Assembly (NCBI GenBank): GCA_026182355.1
Contig: JAPFBL010001928.1
Span: 7,255,501 to 7,319,500 of the forward strand
Direction of reading: 5' to 3'
DNA: 64,000 nt
From: Hermatobates lingyangjiaoensis
Taxonomy: Eukaryota > Arthropoda > Insecta > Hemiptera > Hermatobatidae
Of this stretch, positions 46,871 through 58,372 are shown piece after piece (within the stretch, counting starts at the first letter, position 1; the number at the start of each line of letters is the position of its first letter). Under the pieces are notes generated by a model that did no database searches, was not told the origin of the DNA, and worked only from the letters and a program-made list of their open reading frames with translations. The position numbers and the translations under genes are program-made.

Positions 46871-47425
46871 GGTATTTTATATTCTATGCTGAGTACCATT
46901 GTTTAAGATATAAATAATAAATAAGTCAATGAAAATAATAGATAACCATATAAAACTGAGATTACTACTAGCTCTCTGGGGAACCTTATTTTCCCTTCAC
47001 TTGAGTGCTATTAATAACTATTATAATAAAAAGAAATAAATAAATAGAGCAATGATGCCTAGGCTACTTAGGGGTTGTTGATCTACTACCTCTAACCACC
47101 TCTAACCTGTTTTGACCTTTCAAGGTGTCTTGGCCTCTCAGCCATACCACTTATGTAATCAAATCAGGTTGATGCTTAACGTGCTGCCCTTTAGTCACTC
47201 TCCAAGGTACCCTGGAGCGACGAGGTGGACCACTCGGAGACGGGCTCACACGAAACTACTTCACGCATCCAATACAAATAATATACGCAACATTATCAAG
47301 TCATCAGTCTCAAAGGCAAAAAAATTAGGTCAGACTTGATGACAAGAATTAGTCTTAGTACCAAGCACTCACAAGGTACTCAATATTCCCTTGTGGGTTA
47401 TAACTTAACTTATTAAACACAAGAG
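46870..47425. other. Unassigned; possible dispersed repeat at 47090-47340
   Basis: 47110-47340 is GC-richer and looks like a dispersed repeat (TCTCAGCCATACC, AACGTGCTGCCC). The phrase AAGGTACTCAATATTCCC at 47372 recurs near 48975, so part of it is repeated. No protein family is recognised. Confidence 0.35.
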
Positions 47426-47429
47426 GCAC

Positions 47430-47490
<61 letters not shown>

Positions 47491-47640
47491 TATATATATT
47501 AGCAGTTTGCTATAGCAATAGCAGTTTGCTTCTCAACGCGAGTACTTCGCACTTCTTTCTGATAACAACGGATATCGAAATATCGAAGTGAGTTCTGTAG
47601 TATCTTTCTGTGTTCTTTTCTCTGTGTTAAAGTGTATATA
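47426..47640. repeat. (TA)n tract and decayed AUAU-family motif
   Basis: A long TA tract at 47430-47500 is followed by a diverged hammerhead-like segment: CTGATAACAACGGATATC near 47558 and GAAATATCGAAGTGAG. The flanking CACTTC pairs with GAAGTG. The extra TTT and the altered core make function unlikely. Confidence 0.45.
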
Positions 47641-47836
47641 TATATATATCAATGATCAAACCACAATAAGAAATGGGAAAGCAAGACTAAGATCTTTCAA
47701 CCGTAACAAGCGGTCTTCGTCAGAGTCAAAAACCCAACTGACTGACTCAGTTGGGTTTTTGACTCTGACGAAGACCGCTTGTTACGGTTGAAAGATCTTA
47801 GTCTTGTTTTCCCATTTCTTATTGTGGTTTGATCAT

Positions 47837-47847
<11 letters not shown>
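47641..47847. mobile_element. AGAUCU-family PLE hairpin, nearly perfect
   Basis: Arms of about 100 nt run up to a 5-nt loop (47742-47746). Both arms have intact hammerhead-like cores, and the pairing continues into the flanking (TA)n. The small number of differences suggests recent insertion or ongoing arm-to-arm conversion. Confidence 0.7.
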
Positions 47848-47884
<37 letters not shown>

Positions 47885-47939
47885 TATAATATAATATATA
47901 TATACATATGTATGTATATTTCACATCACACGTAAAATA

Positions 47940-48127
47940 ACAATCAATGATCAAACCACAATATGAAATGGGAAAAGAAGACTAAGATCTTTCAACCGTA
48001 ACAAGCGGTCTTCGTCAGGGTTTATATACCCAACTCACATTGAGTTTTTGAGACTATGATGAAGACCGCTTATTACGGTTGAAAAATCTTAGTCTTGTTT
48101 TTCCATTTCATATTGTGGTTTGATTAT
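47940..48127. mobile_element. AGAUCU-family PLE hairpin
   Basis: Left arm 47942-48022, right arm 48046-48127. The sense box is decayed (CTATGATGAAGACC), while the antisense half keeps CAAGCGGTCTTCGTCAG. It is bordered by (TA)n. Confidence 0.6.
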
Positions 48128-48146
48128 TTATATATATATATAAAAT

Positions 48147-48262
48147 AATTTCAAAACGAAGGAAACACACAGAAAGACACTGACATAACTCACATCGATA
48201 TTTCGACCATCGTCGTCATCAGGAGGTGTGAAGAGCGAAGAGTCACGCAGGAAGACAGGACG
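48147..48262 (-). mobile_element. AUAU-family PLE half-hairpin
   Basis: Only the antisense arm is present, with AAACACACAGAAAGACAC at 48163 and the core at 48186-48231. It ends at GGACGG before (TA)n. A complete relative is at 48541-48785. Confidence 0.6.
48186..48231 (-). ncRNA. Hammerhead-ribozyme-like core, AUAU family
   Basis: On the minus strand the order is: a CTGATGA box, one extra C, stem II GAC with GTC around GATG, GAA, the palindrome ATAT, then C. Stem I pairs CACCTC with GATGTG, five of six positions. All invariant core bases are kept here. Confidence 0.55.
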
Positions 48263-48265
48263 GTA

Positions 48266-48308
<43 letters not shown>

Positions 48309-48314
48309 AACTTA

Positions 48315-48425
48315 TATGCATGTTTTGTTGAACGACCTTTGTACTGTGGCATGAATCAATTTCATAGTCGATCTTTCAAGTTGATTCATGCCACAGTACA
48401 AAGGTCGTTCGACAAAACATGCATA
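48315..48425. repeat. 45-bp hairpin between (TA)n tracts
   Basis: Arms 48315-48359 and 48381-48425 pair with one mismatch around a 21-nt loop. No hammerhead core is visible. TA repeats lie on both sides. Confidence 0.75.
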
Positions 48426-48470
48426 AAAGAAGGATTGCTCCCTAAATTTACAAATATACTTATATATATA

Positions 48471-48509
<39 letters not shown>

Positions 48510-48540
48510 TACCACAATTAAAAGAAACGGCCCAGCGGAC

Positions 48541-48790
48541 TTTTTTAAATAAAATAAATTCAAAACGAAAGAAACACACAGAAAGACACAGACATAATTC
48601 ACATAGATATTTCGACCATCGTCGTCATGAGGAGGTGTGAAGCGCTAAGAGTCCCGCAGGAAGGCAGGGCGGTGACAGTCACCTGCCTTCGCTCTTCAGA
48701 CCTCCTGATGACGACGATGGTCAAAATATCGATGTGATTTATGTCTGTGTCTTTCTGTGTGTTTCCTTAATTTTGAATTTATTATATATA
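48541..48790. mobile_element. AUAU-family PLE hairpin
   Basis: Arms of about 110 nt meet near 48675 (CGGTGACAGTCACC). The antisense core keeps GATATTTCGACCATCG; the sense core at about 48705-48745 has CTGATGACGACGATGG, but GAA has become AAA. Ends match the 48147 copy. Confidence 0.6.
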
Positions 48791-50090
48791 TATAAACAAG
48801 CCAATCGTGCACAAAACTTAATACTAACAAGAAACAAAAAACTTATAAATAACCCAAATATAATAATAATAATAATAATAATATAAAAAATAATATAATA
48901 TGAATTATAACAATATAATAATATAAATAAAAATACAAAAAGCAAAACAATATGAATAATACTAGTTATCTACAAGGTACTGGGGTATTCCCTTGTGGAT
49001 TATATTACGAAATTACAGTCATACTAATAATTATAAAAATATTAACTTAAGACTTAGGTCTGCCATTTTAAGGGTTCTTAAAATTTTGAAAACACTTACA
49101 ATGGCTTCATTGAATTTCTTTTTGGCATATTTAAATATATCATACTTGTACATATAATTTAAGTTTAATCACAATTGGATAAATTTAATATTTTAAATAA
49201 TAATTTCCAACCCATTACTTTGTTAGAGGAACTTTGTCTTCATCAAAAGATTTTGTGCAGAAGTTAATGTCTTATTTATATGGTTTATCAAATTTTATCA
49301 AAATCAAATATAAATGAAGTATTTAAAAGAGCTTTTATTTTTTCAAAGATATATTTAATTTTTTTTCGAAAAAATAATAATATATATTTACTTAATGAAC
49401 GGAAAGACGATCCAAACTGGACACAATTCGACTTCAAAATTGAAGAAGAGCAACACACAAAGAAAAATTCTGAAAACTAGCGTCTAGTAAAAGTTAATTC
49501 TTCATTATTCTTGTTTAAAATGTTTGTTTTTAATGATTCCATCCAAGCGATTCAAATCTTTTAATAATATAAAAGTGTTAAATTGGCGATTTCCATTTAT
49601 TTGCATTTTGATATTGAGCTGTCAGCAAAGCAGTATCCTTACCAAACATTCTATATTGATTAATCCTCGGATAAGTTTTAATCGTTTGACTTTATTTCAC
49701 ACTTGATAGATTTGTTTTTCATTCTCATTGTTAAAAGTTATCCTTTTTAAATGCTTGCTTATATCCACAAACCTTTTGTGAAATAATATGAGTCATATTG
49801 GTTTTTATTTGATTTTGCTTTATTCTGATTTACTTTAAATTTAGGACAGATAATCTATAGAAAGAACAAAAGAGGTTCAAATTGTAGATACAAATATTTC
49901 GTATTTGATGTGACAGCCTGATACCGACATTTCGCAAACATAGTATGATTATTCCTATTTATTGATGAACTAAATAATTTATTAGCATAAAAAGTATAGT
50001 TAAATTCCAATGAAGAGGTTTTACATAAGATAAATTAATAACGAAAATAATAATTTCAATAATAGTAGCTATAATGATTTCATATTGTGG
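48791..50090. other. Unassigned AT-rich sequence
   Basis: An (ATA)n stretch lies at 48862-48890. At 49397-49445, phrases like CGATCCAAACTGGACACAAT recall the element end at 60735. Otherwise no gene or repeat is recognised. Confidence 0.45.
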
Positions 50091-50091
50091 A

Positions 50092-50225
50092 AATTCAAGA
50101 ATTACGTCTCCACACAAAAATAAACGCGTTTCGAACACTTACTCTTCTTATGCGTTATTAGTTTCATATTAAACTTTTTTTTTGTGTGGAGACGTAATTC
50201 TTGAATTCCCTCAATATGAGTAAAT
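50092..50225. mobile_element. ACGCGU-family PLE hairpin, shortened
   Basis: GAATTACGTCTCCACACAAA (50099) and its complement (50176-50206) form the arms. Only AACGCGTTTCGAACACTTA of the antisense core remains. Confidence 0.6.
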
Positions 50226-51167
50226 ACTACACAACAACGAATTCCACAAGTAATGAATAATAATTGCAATTATTTTATGCTCCAAAATTTCAAAAAAAAA
50301 GAAATAATACACGAGAAAAAAGTAATACGATTTCAATGGTAATATTTTTTTTCCATATTTCCAATATACTAGTATTGCAAGTAAAAATTTCGTCATATTA
50401 TTTTTGTGTTCCTTTGTGTGAATATGGGGGGAGTTACTAATTAAGTTTAATTAGTATTACTATTTCGTTTGTTGATTTGTGTTGATTGATGAGCGCTTGG
50501 TACTTGCTCCTTGTTTCGGTTTTTTCCTATATCAGACCGAGCAGGTTTGTTGACGCATTCAGCAGTGACTCCTGGTGGTCGTACTGAGTGACGACAGCTA
50601 AAGAAACACGACTCACGACCTCTTGTTACTGCACAGTTGACCAACATTGGTCAATACTAATAGCAAGCGTTGTCAAGTTGCCCAATGACCTCCGTGAGAC
50701 AGCTTATCTCCTGACCCAGACCATCCAAAGTAAGCCCTCAATTAGTTTTAAAGCCCTATCAGCATGAACTAAAGCTCACATTTTGAAATCTTCTGTAGTT
50801 GATTGTCAACATTTCAAATATTACATAAAACTACCTGACGACTCAGAATAGCTAAACAAAAATTTGATTAGTATTTCAGTATTTTAGTATAGTATTGTTG
50901 TAATTATCATTTTTGAAACCACTGTTGCCAATAGAGACAAACAATTTATCTATGCTTGTACGAAATAAACAAAAAAATTACTAAAATTAACCAAGTTCTG
51001 TTCCATTCTCTCACACTTAATTTTTTATAATTGCACGCACTATTCCAGTATTCATGCAATCAAATAATAAGTTAATTATAAAAAAAATACAGTCCTTTCC
51101 ATTTATTAAAATTAATAAACGAAACATTTCAGAATTTAGTGAATAGGAAAAAATATAAAGTAAGAAT

Positions 51168-51170
<3 letters not shown>
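50226..51170. other. Unassigned, with a GC-richer patch at 50450-50760
   Basis: The patch contains no family I recognise on either strand. The minus-strand frame 50447-50647 is Cys/Arg-rich without known motifs. The remainder is AT-rich. Confidence 0.35.
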
Positions 51171-51174
<4 letters not shown>

Positions 51175-51210
<36 letters not shown>

Positions 51211-51400
51211 AATTATATAGATCAAACCACAATATTAAAAATGGGAAAACAAGACTAAGATCTTTCAACCGTAATAAGCGGTCTTCGTCAGAGTCAAAAA
51301 CCCAACCAAGATCTTAGTCTTGTTTTCCTATTTCATATTGTGGTTTGATCATTGATTGTTATTTATGTGAAATCCTTTTATATATATATGTATATAAAAA
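51175..51400. mobile_element. AGAUCU-family PLE hairpin with truncated right arm
   Basis: (TA)n, then a complete left arm (51222-51305). The right arm resumes directly at AAGATCTTAGTCTTG (51307) without the CTGACGA box or stem II, then ends TTATGTGAAATCC and (TA)n. A clean internal deletion removed one core. Confidence 0.65.
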
Positions 51401-51599
51401 TAACATTTTTAGATACTTAAGAATCCACTACTAGAATGTTAGATTAGTATTATAAGAGCTTTGTATTCTGATAAAACGTTTATCAGTTCTGAACAGAAAA
51501 AAAATCCATTTCTTTGAAAAAAATGAATATTTATTGTTCTGGACAGCTTTCTTTAATTGAAAGTTCTATTAATTAAAGTTAATTAACAATTTTTTTTCT

Positions 51600-51765
51600 A
51601 TAAAACTTTTTATAACAGTATAGAGAACTTTTTATGACAGTATAGAGAACTTTTTATCGCAGTATAGAAAACTTTTTTCACAGTATAGAGAACTTTTTAC
51701 CACAGTATAGAGAACTTTTTGTCACAGTATAGAGATCTTTATATCGCAGTATAGAGCCTAAACAT
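51600..51765. repeat. Minisatellite, unit about 25 bp
   Basis: About seven copies of a unit containing CAGTATAGAGAACTTTTT, with small variations, in tandem. Confidence 0.85.
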
Positions 51766-52520
51766 TTGTTATATGTTAGAGAGTTTTGAATTAGTGACAT
51801 AAGACAAGTATAATATCAATCTGCCATTGTTTCTTGTAATTATGTTTCAATCACTAGTTTCAATAAAAGTTGTATAATTGATACAAATTCAATTATACAA
51901 CTGTTAACAAGAACAGTTACGATACAACTGTTACCGTTGTTAACGGAAAATAGTCTAAAATATGAATTTAAACCTAGATTTTAGAAGCTCTTATTGAAAA
52001 AAAGTTACGGTTACACACTCTTCATTATTAAATAACACTAAAATAAGGAAAAAAGACTTCGTCTGTTTAATCTTCTATTGGTTTAAAAGATTAAATCAAA
52101 CAATTGAAGTATACTAATTGAGGTTATAGATAGTAAACGACTTCCATATCATAGACAATGACAGGTGTTCTTGTGATGGTGCATCACCACAGACTTGGAA
52201 CCATATACTCTTCAGCTGCCCAATTCCTGACCAAGAGCGACAACGATTAATGAAATTCACCAGAATAACTGGCTGGGGGCTGGCCTCCGGGCAAATAGTA
52301 TGATAGTGCAAAACAGTCACCCATTTCAAAATTTTAAAAAATTCATATACCTTATAGACTTTCAAAAACATTGACAGTGTGTATCTCAATGTTTATTTTA
52401 AAATAAGGAATGGTTTAATTTAATCTTAATGTAATGTATTTTATTGTTAAATAGATTCAATTGCATGTAATATATATATATATAACAGATTCAATAATAT
52501 ATCGACCGTTTGATATAATA
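51766..52520 (+). pseudogene. Possible non-LTR retrotransposon 3' coding scrap
   Basis: At about 52162-52304, one frame gives RCSCDGASPQTWNHILFSCP and IPDQERQRLMKF. The C-C-H-C spacing and the HILF-CP phrase resemble the zinc knuckle near the C terminus of non-LTR (I/Jockey-type) reverse transcriptases. It ends in TGA about 55 bp on. No upstream reverse transcriptase is visible. The rest of the interval is unassigned. Confidence 0.4.
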
Positions 52521-52622
52521 GGTGTGTTCTCTAATCGGGGTTCGGTCAATTTTCCAGGCAACGAGAGTTTAATTAATTTTTTATCCTGGAAAATTGACCG
52601 AACCCCGATTAGAGAACACACC
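52521..52622. repeat. Perfect 38-bp hairpin
   Basis: Arms 52521-52558 and 52585-52622 are perfect complements with a 26-nt loop. The arm motif ATCGGGGTTCGGTCAATT resembles the outer ends of the 17748 and 1858 elements, so it is probably a deletion derivative of that PLE family. Confidence 0.8.
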
Positions 52623-52672
52623 AATATATATAAATTAGTAAATTTTGGTAGCAGTCCCTCCTGTAAACATAC

Positions 52673-52746
52673 ATTGTTAAAAATCTGACCATATCTTGCT
52701 GAAACTTAATAAGAAGCAAGTTTCAGCAAGATATGGTCAGATTTTT

Positions 52747-52752
<6 letters not shown>
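52673..52752. repeat. Perfect 35-bp hairpin
   Basis: Arms 52673-52707 and 52718-52752 are perfect complements with a 10-nt loop, followed by (TA)n to 52780. No relative is seen elsewhere in the window and no hammerhead core is present. Confidence 0.8.
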
Positions 52753-52782
<30 letters not shown>

Positions 52783-52849
52783 AAGCATGCTAAATAAACA
52801 GATTTTTTTAAAAAAAGGTGGTAAACGACGTTAGTCAACTTTAGTTGAA

Positions 52850-53040
52850 GTAGGCAAAATTTATAACTGCAATTGTAAAATCAACAGGCAATGTGACTCA
52901 ACATTACTAAAAAATGGGTGCCAAATAATAAATGAGCCACAATTTCCGCCTCCTCAGACAGGTGAAAGCCTTATAAGTGTGGGCGTTGAAAAACAATCAA
53001 CAAATGAACAAACACATGTTGGTGATCAAAATACACTAAA
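52850..53040. repeat. SINE-like repeat tail
   Basis: Shares AAATGAGCCACA and a GAAAGCCTTATAAGTGTGGG-type stretch with the SINE at 21095-21420. The promoter half is not clear here. Confidence 0.4.
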
Positions 53041-53094
53041 TTAAATAAACATTATACTTAATAAATTGAAAATTTAATTGATGATTATAATATA

Positions 53095-53605
53095 GTAATG
53101 TAAAATACACTATATGTACCTATTCTGAAAGTCTATTTTAAATCTGAAAATCACATAGTAAATATATAAGTTTTTTTTACTTTATTTTAAATACTTTTGT
53201 TTTTTTTCATTTTACTGAATATATATATCCTATAATAATCTATTCTGAAAGTTTATTTTAATTCTAAAAATCAAAAAGTAAATATGTAAGTTTTTTACTT
53301 TATTTTAAATACTTTTCATTTTTTTTATTTTACTAAATATATATCGTATAATAACCTATTCTGAAAGTTTATTTTATTTCTAAAAATCAAAAATACCAAA
53401 ATAACAAGAAGTAAATATATAAGTTTTTTACTTTATTTTAAATGTTTTTTGGTTTTTTTCATTTTACTGAATATATATCCTATAATAACCTATTCTGAAA
53501 GTTTATTTTAATTCTGAAAATCAAAAAGTAAATCTATAAGTTTTTTTACTTTACTTTAAATACTTTTTTGTTGTTTTTTTTTGTACTGAATATATATAGT
53601 ATAAT
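53095..53605. repeat. Tandem repeat, unit about 120 bp, four copies
   Basis: CTATTCTGAAAGTTTATTTT recurs, with small changes, at about 53119, 53239, 53356 and 53489. Each copy is followed by a CAAAAAGTAAATATATAAGT stretch. Very AT-rich. Confidence 0.85.
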
Positions 53606-55310
53606 ACAGAGTATTAACTCCCACTTATTCACCGACATCTTGTGTATAATGATGGTGATATACACTATAGACGCAGCCTAGTATTTGGTCATCAGGATGT
53701 CAGTAATCTATTGTATTTAATTTTGTTGTGGCCCATTAATCATGTTATTTCGTAGACATTCTTATCTGTTTGACTGGTTTTGACAAGTGTCCAATTGTCA
53801 TTGTAAAGAGTGTAGGCAGGTAGGATTAGTACAAACATTGTTACTTCGAAAAAAATAATATGAGATCTAACACTTGTCGTAACTAAAGATTACCTTTAAG
53901 ATAGCATACGTTTAATAAAATTTAGTTTGATTAAATAGTTAGATAATTATTGTTAATAACATCATCTTTGAAAATATAATGATTGAATTTATTAATAATT
54001 AAAAAATGCAATAATATAATTATACAAATTAGATAAAACACCCCTGTGCTACCAAATCGAAGAAAAATAAATACATACAAACAAATTAATAATTTTATAT
54101 TCTCAAATTTAAAATTGAACTAACAAGGAAAATTGAGCTTTCTATTTTAATAGGAAAAAAACACTTTGTTACGTAATAGAGTGTAACAATATAGATTTAA
54201 TAAAATAGACTGAATTAATAACTAATATTATTTTAGAAATTGAAAATTTAGTTTAGTGTAGTTTAGTGTAGTTTTTAGTTTAGTTTAGTGTTACAAACTG
54301 AAGAATACAAAATGTCTTGCAACTTGAATGTTAACAAGATAAATTAAAATATACTAAAACATTCTAATTCTTTTTTTTTCCGAAAAGCTTAACTTTGTAA
54401 TTATAATTTTTTCATAATAAATTTGTAATTTATAAGATAAAATTATTTATTCAATATATAGAATTTTTTATATCAAATGTTTATTTCATTACGAAGTCTA
54501 AGTTTAAATTATGTATTAAACTTTTTCATATATAATTTCTGCAAATAATTATTTATTTTTTTTTGCACGATAAATTTATAGTATGCATGATTTAATTATA
54601 TAGTTCAGAGCATTTTCTTATCTTGTAGTTAGTGACATTCGATTATATAGAATGTATTTTTAACTGTAAGTGGCAACACTGATGCAGTTGTAAAATATTA
54701 ATAATGTAGTCAAAGAAATAAATCTCTTAATCTTAGAATATTTTTATACTGGGTTGGTAACACAGATAGAAAGTAATATTAAATTTCATTTTAGGTATAT
54801 GTTGGCAATACTGTAACGAAAGAAGTATAAATATAAAGTTATGTTCCTAGAAAAAATGTCTCTAGGAACGCACATGTGTAAGACATAAATGGATCATATA
54901 TTTCCATGTGACCTGGTTCATGTAGTTTGAGAATATTTATTGTTATGGAGGTCTGTCTAATAACTGTACGAGGGTTTTCATGAAATTCACTGCAGTTTTA
55001 TAATATTAGATGTATATTTATTCAGGAATTAAATTATTTGAAGAACAGAATAATTTATTGACCATAAATTACTAATTGAAATAACCATTATCGTTAAAAA
55101 TTAAATTAAGTGTTAATACTAATTGAAATAAATGGATGTTAGTAAATAAAACTTTCAATTTTTTTTGTTTAGCTTACAACACATTGTCATAGTTTAATTA
55201 GCATTACTTAGTGAATAAAAGGAGTTGGTGATCTTACTTTGAAAAAAGTTTTGTTTAAATAATATAATATATCACATGCACTAGTGTGTATGTTTATATA
55301 TACATAACTA
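53606..55310. other. Unassigned AT-rich sequence
   Basis: No gene or element recognised. There is a short TTTAGTG tandem at 54249-54290. Confidence 0.45.
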
Positions 55311-55317
55311 GATTTCA

Positions 55318-55396
55318 CAATAAGCTGGGATTTGACTCTGACAAAGACAGCTTGTTTCGTTTGAGAGATCTTGATCTATTTTATCATTTCTTTTTG

Positions 55397-55430
<34 letters not shown>
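55318..55430 (+). mobile_element. AGAUCU-family PLE half-hairpin
   Basis: Only the sense arm is present: GACTCTGACAAAGACAGCTT at 55333, then GAGAGATCTTGATC. Two core positions are mutated (G8 and G12 region). (TA)n follows at 55398-55428. Confidence 0.5.
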
Positions 55431-55435
55431 TATGT

Positions 55436-56137
55436 TTTTTTATTGAGGGCTAGGTCAAATAAAAGAAAATAAACTCCTTCTTAGGCCGACGTTTCGATGT
55501 ATTTGTACACCATCTTCAGGGCTAAAATTAGAGTAAGAACTATAATACATTTACCAAAACAATCTAAAACTCACATAGAGAACTAACACAAATTTTTGAG
55601 ACCAACAGATACATAAAAAAGGTTATTTTATAATCAGAGTTGTTGAGTACACATCTATTTCAAAGTATCAGACAAAAGGAAATTAGTTTTATTTTGGAAA
55701 GTGTGCTAATGGTTATTTAAGTTACATGAGAATTAATTGGTTATAAGTACGAAAAACACTACTTTGTTATATTCATCTATCATTTTAACAAACAGGGAGG
55801 GTGAACATATGAAGGTTACATAAAGAAAGGTTAGTTTATGACTTAAGGTTATCATCCATGTTACAATGATTTACTATTGTTATTGTGACTGGGGATGGGA
55901 AAGAATGTTTGTATAAATATGGCTAAACTTTTCAATATCAGACCTCGAATTGATTGTGACATATCAATTCGAGGTGATATATTCAATATCAGACCTCATG
56001 TGAATTGTAGATTGTTTTGGTAAATGTATTATAGTTCTTACTCTTATTTTAGCCCTGAAGATGATGTACAAATACATCGAAACGTCGGCCTAGGAAGGAG
56101 TTTATTTTCTTTTATTTGACCTAGCTCTCAATAACAA
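55436..56137. mobile_element. PLE-type inverted-repeat element, ACGU hammerhead family
   Basis: Arms of about 130 nt (55436-55572 and 56005-56137) flank 430 bp of AT-rich sequence. That interior also has a short inverted pair GACCTCGAATTGATTG and TCAATTCGAGGTGATA near 55940-55980. Intact hammerhead-like cores face outward to inward on both arms. (TA)n lies on both sides. No coding remnant is visible. Confidence 0.7.
56052..56089 (+). ncRNA. Hammerhead-ribozyme-like core, ACGU family (best copy)
   Basis: Stem I is GCC (56052-56054) with GGC (56087-56089). CTGAAGA is at 56055-56061, then one extra T. Stem II is a perfect 6-bp GATGTA with TACATC (56063-56078). GAA is at 56079-56081, the palindrome ACGT at 56082-56085, and C56086 sits at the expected cleavage position. 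All invariant core bases are present. Confidence 0.6.
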
Positions 56138-56199
56138 AACAGAATAGAAGAGGTCAAGAACAATTTTTGGAGATTATATATATATATATATATATATAA

Positions 56200-56440
56200 T
56201 AAAATTTTTTACTTCTATTACGCTTATATAATGATAAAAATATAAGCGTATATATTTTTGCAATTACAAAGTTGTAAATAAGTGTTTATACTTCTAAACA
56301 CTTATTTACAATTAGACAAGTGTCTGTTCGAGTTAGACCGAGTCTGTTCGGTTTTAGACTCTGACAAAGACCGCTTGTTACGGTTGAAAGATTTTAGCCT
56401 TTTTTTCCCATTTCATATTGTGGTTTGAACATTGATATTA
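56200..56440. mobile_element. AGAUCU-family PLE fragment
   Basis: The sense arm is at 56347-56440 (GACTCTGACAAAGACCGCTT). Upstream are two short palindromic segments at 56195-56250 and 56270-56315. The left AGAUCU arm is missing. Confidence 0.5.
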
Positions 56441-56456
56441 TATACATATATAAGAG

Positions 56457-56660
56457 TATAATATACTGAAACACTAGATACAGACATCTGGTCTGCATCT
56501 AGTGTTTCAGTTGAGTTTTGACTCTGACGAAGACTTCTTGTTACGGTTGAAAGATCTTAGAAACAAGATATTGCTATAAACAAGTGAGATAACAATGTTC
56601 GAACCATAATAAGAATTGAGAAAAAAGGGTTGAAAGATATTAGTCTCTTTTCTAATATAT
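56457..56660. mobile_element. AGAUCU-family PLE fragment, rearranged
   Basis: A small hairpin (CTGAAACACTAGATACAGA with its complement, 56469-56510) is followed by the sense core at 56518-56560. Then comes an unrelated jump. Confidence 0.45.
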
Positions 56661-56676
56661 GAATGTGTCTGAGTGT

Positions 56677-56709
<33 letters not shown>

Positions 56710-57640
56710 ATAGATAAAAAGAGAGAGAGTGACGAAGAGAATGAGACAGACATAGAGATTGCGTGAAAAAGGGATGTAGTAAGTGATCTGACTATAGTAT
56801 CTATTTGTGTACTAACTAGATAACCTAAGATAAACAGAATGCTCTTCCCAAAAGTATTTATTTATATACAATAAGCTCATGACTATAACCAAGACAGTTG
56901 ATAATTGCGACATCTTAAGAACTTTATGATATATTGGGCTAGTCATATCCTGAAGAAGGCACCGATGCATACTACCGGGAAGAACAAACCTGCCGGTTCA
57001 ATGAGCTCCAATTACAACGTCCTAAGGCAGCACTTGGGGACGTAAAGGCTCAGGACAGCTGGAATGACTTGGAAAAAAAAACATAACTGCAACAGTTAAC
57101 TTCTTCTTCCTTAAGAGGTGATGTAAATACTCTACTTTAAGCTGAATGAACACAATGCTGAAAAAAAAAACTTATTTTTCAAATATGTTTCTAGCTACTA
57201 CATTTAAAACTCTAGTTTTAACCACAAACTATAATTGTGGACATAATGATCAGTGACATCAACTCAACTTACCTACAAGCCAAAGGCCCACTGTTGGCTG
57301 TTGGGGCATCAGGTGGTGTTGACACTATAAGCGAGAGATCCTTGGTTGTTGTTGGTCGAGAGCAAGGGGCAGGCACCATGTGCAAACGATCAACTCATCT
57401 CAATCCAGTTCATGCCAAACTGCCAAAGAAATAAACAATCCTTGATTAAAGACAAAACTTTATTCAATAAGAATCACATTTAGTAAAACATACTAAAAGT
57501 CTCTAGGGCATTAACGTAAAGTAAACTAGTCAAGTTAGGTAAAATATTTTAGGTAATAAAATACGATTAAAGAAGAAAAAAACAGTAAATTAAATATAAT
57601 TATGGATTTTGTTACACACTGTGTAGTAAAACACACCCTT
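56661..57640. other. Microsatellites and unassigned sequence
   Basis: (TG)n lies at 56681-56709 and a GA-rich stretch at 56719-56760. 56938-57070 has a slightly coding look (non-LTR-like) but is full of stops. The frame 57237-57434 (ISDINSTYLQAKGPLLAVGA) matches no family I know. Confidence 0.35.
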
Positions 57641-57644
57641 GGTG

Positions 57645-57684
<40 letters not shown>
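57645..57684. repeat. (TA)n microsatellite at PLE border
   Basis: About 20 TA units lie immediately before the PLE at 57721. TA repeats also follow its right end (59864-59890). Confidence 0.9.
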
Positions 57685-57690
<6 letters not shown>

Positions 57691-58372
57691 CAAAATATTA
57701 AAACGGTCCAAACCGGACAGATATATAAATGAAAAAAGACAACAAATAGAAGAAGCGAGAAAACTTACTGGGTCGATATTTCGAACTGAAGTTCGTCGTC
57801 AGGGAGAAGAAGGGAAGAAGAAGGGAAGAGGAAGAGGCACGTGCGTCCACTCGTACAAGCAGAGGGCTACTGGGGGCTCCAGGCGGCGGTCACCAGTTGT
57901 AGTATCTCGAGGCGCTGCAGGCTAATCCCCGTGAACGACACCATTCCACCACGAGCGAACACGCGTACCGTATAAGTCGGAAAAAGGTAGAAAGGAGGAC
58001 AGAAGTGGCGAAGAGGAAGAGGAGAAAGAGAGTGAGGGAAAAAAATATATATATAAATAGCAATAAATTTAAAAAAAAAAAATAAAATAAAAAAATAAAA
58101 TAAAAAAAAAAACACACACAACTTTAACGTTTGAGATTGAGGCCAGGTGGGGAGCGGGCATTAAGTAACCAAATGTGAGCCTCCTCAGAGGCTCTCAAAG
58201 TTAACCTTTTCTCATCTTTTGCAACTACTTTGAGAATTTGTACTGTGAAGCAGTCATTAAAATTAAGGCCATGGCTATTCGCGTGGATAGCAACAGGCAG
58301 GTTGCTGCGTCGTCTGACTGAATCTCTGTGTCCAGTCATGCGGATGCTAAGCATGTTGGAGGAAAGGCCAAC

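Noticed and set aside
47588..48602. Several open frames through hairpins and TA tracts
   Set aside because: The same peptide appears on both strands because the DNA is an inverted repeat.
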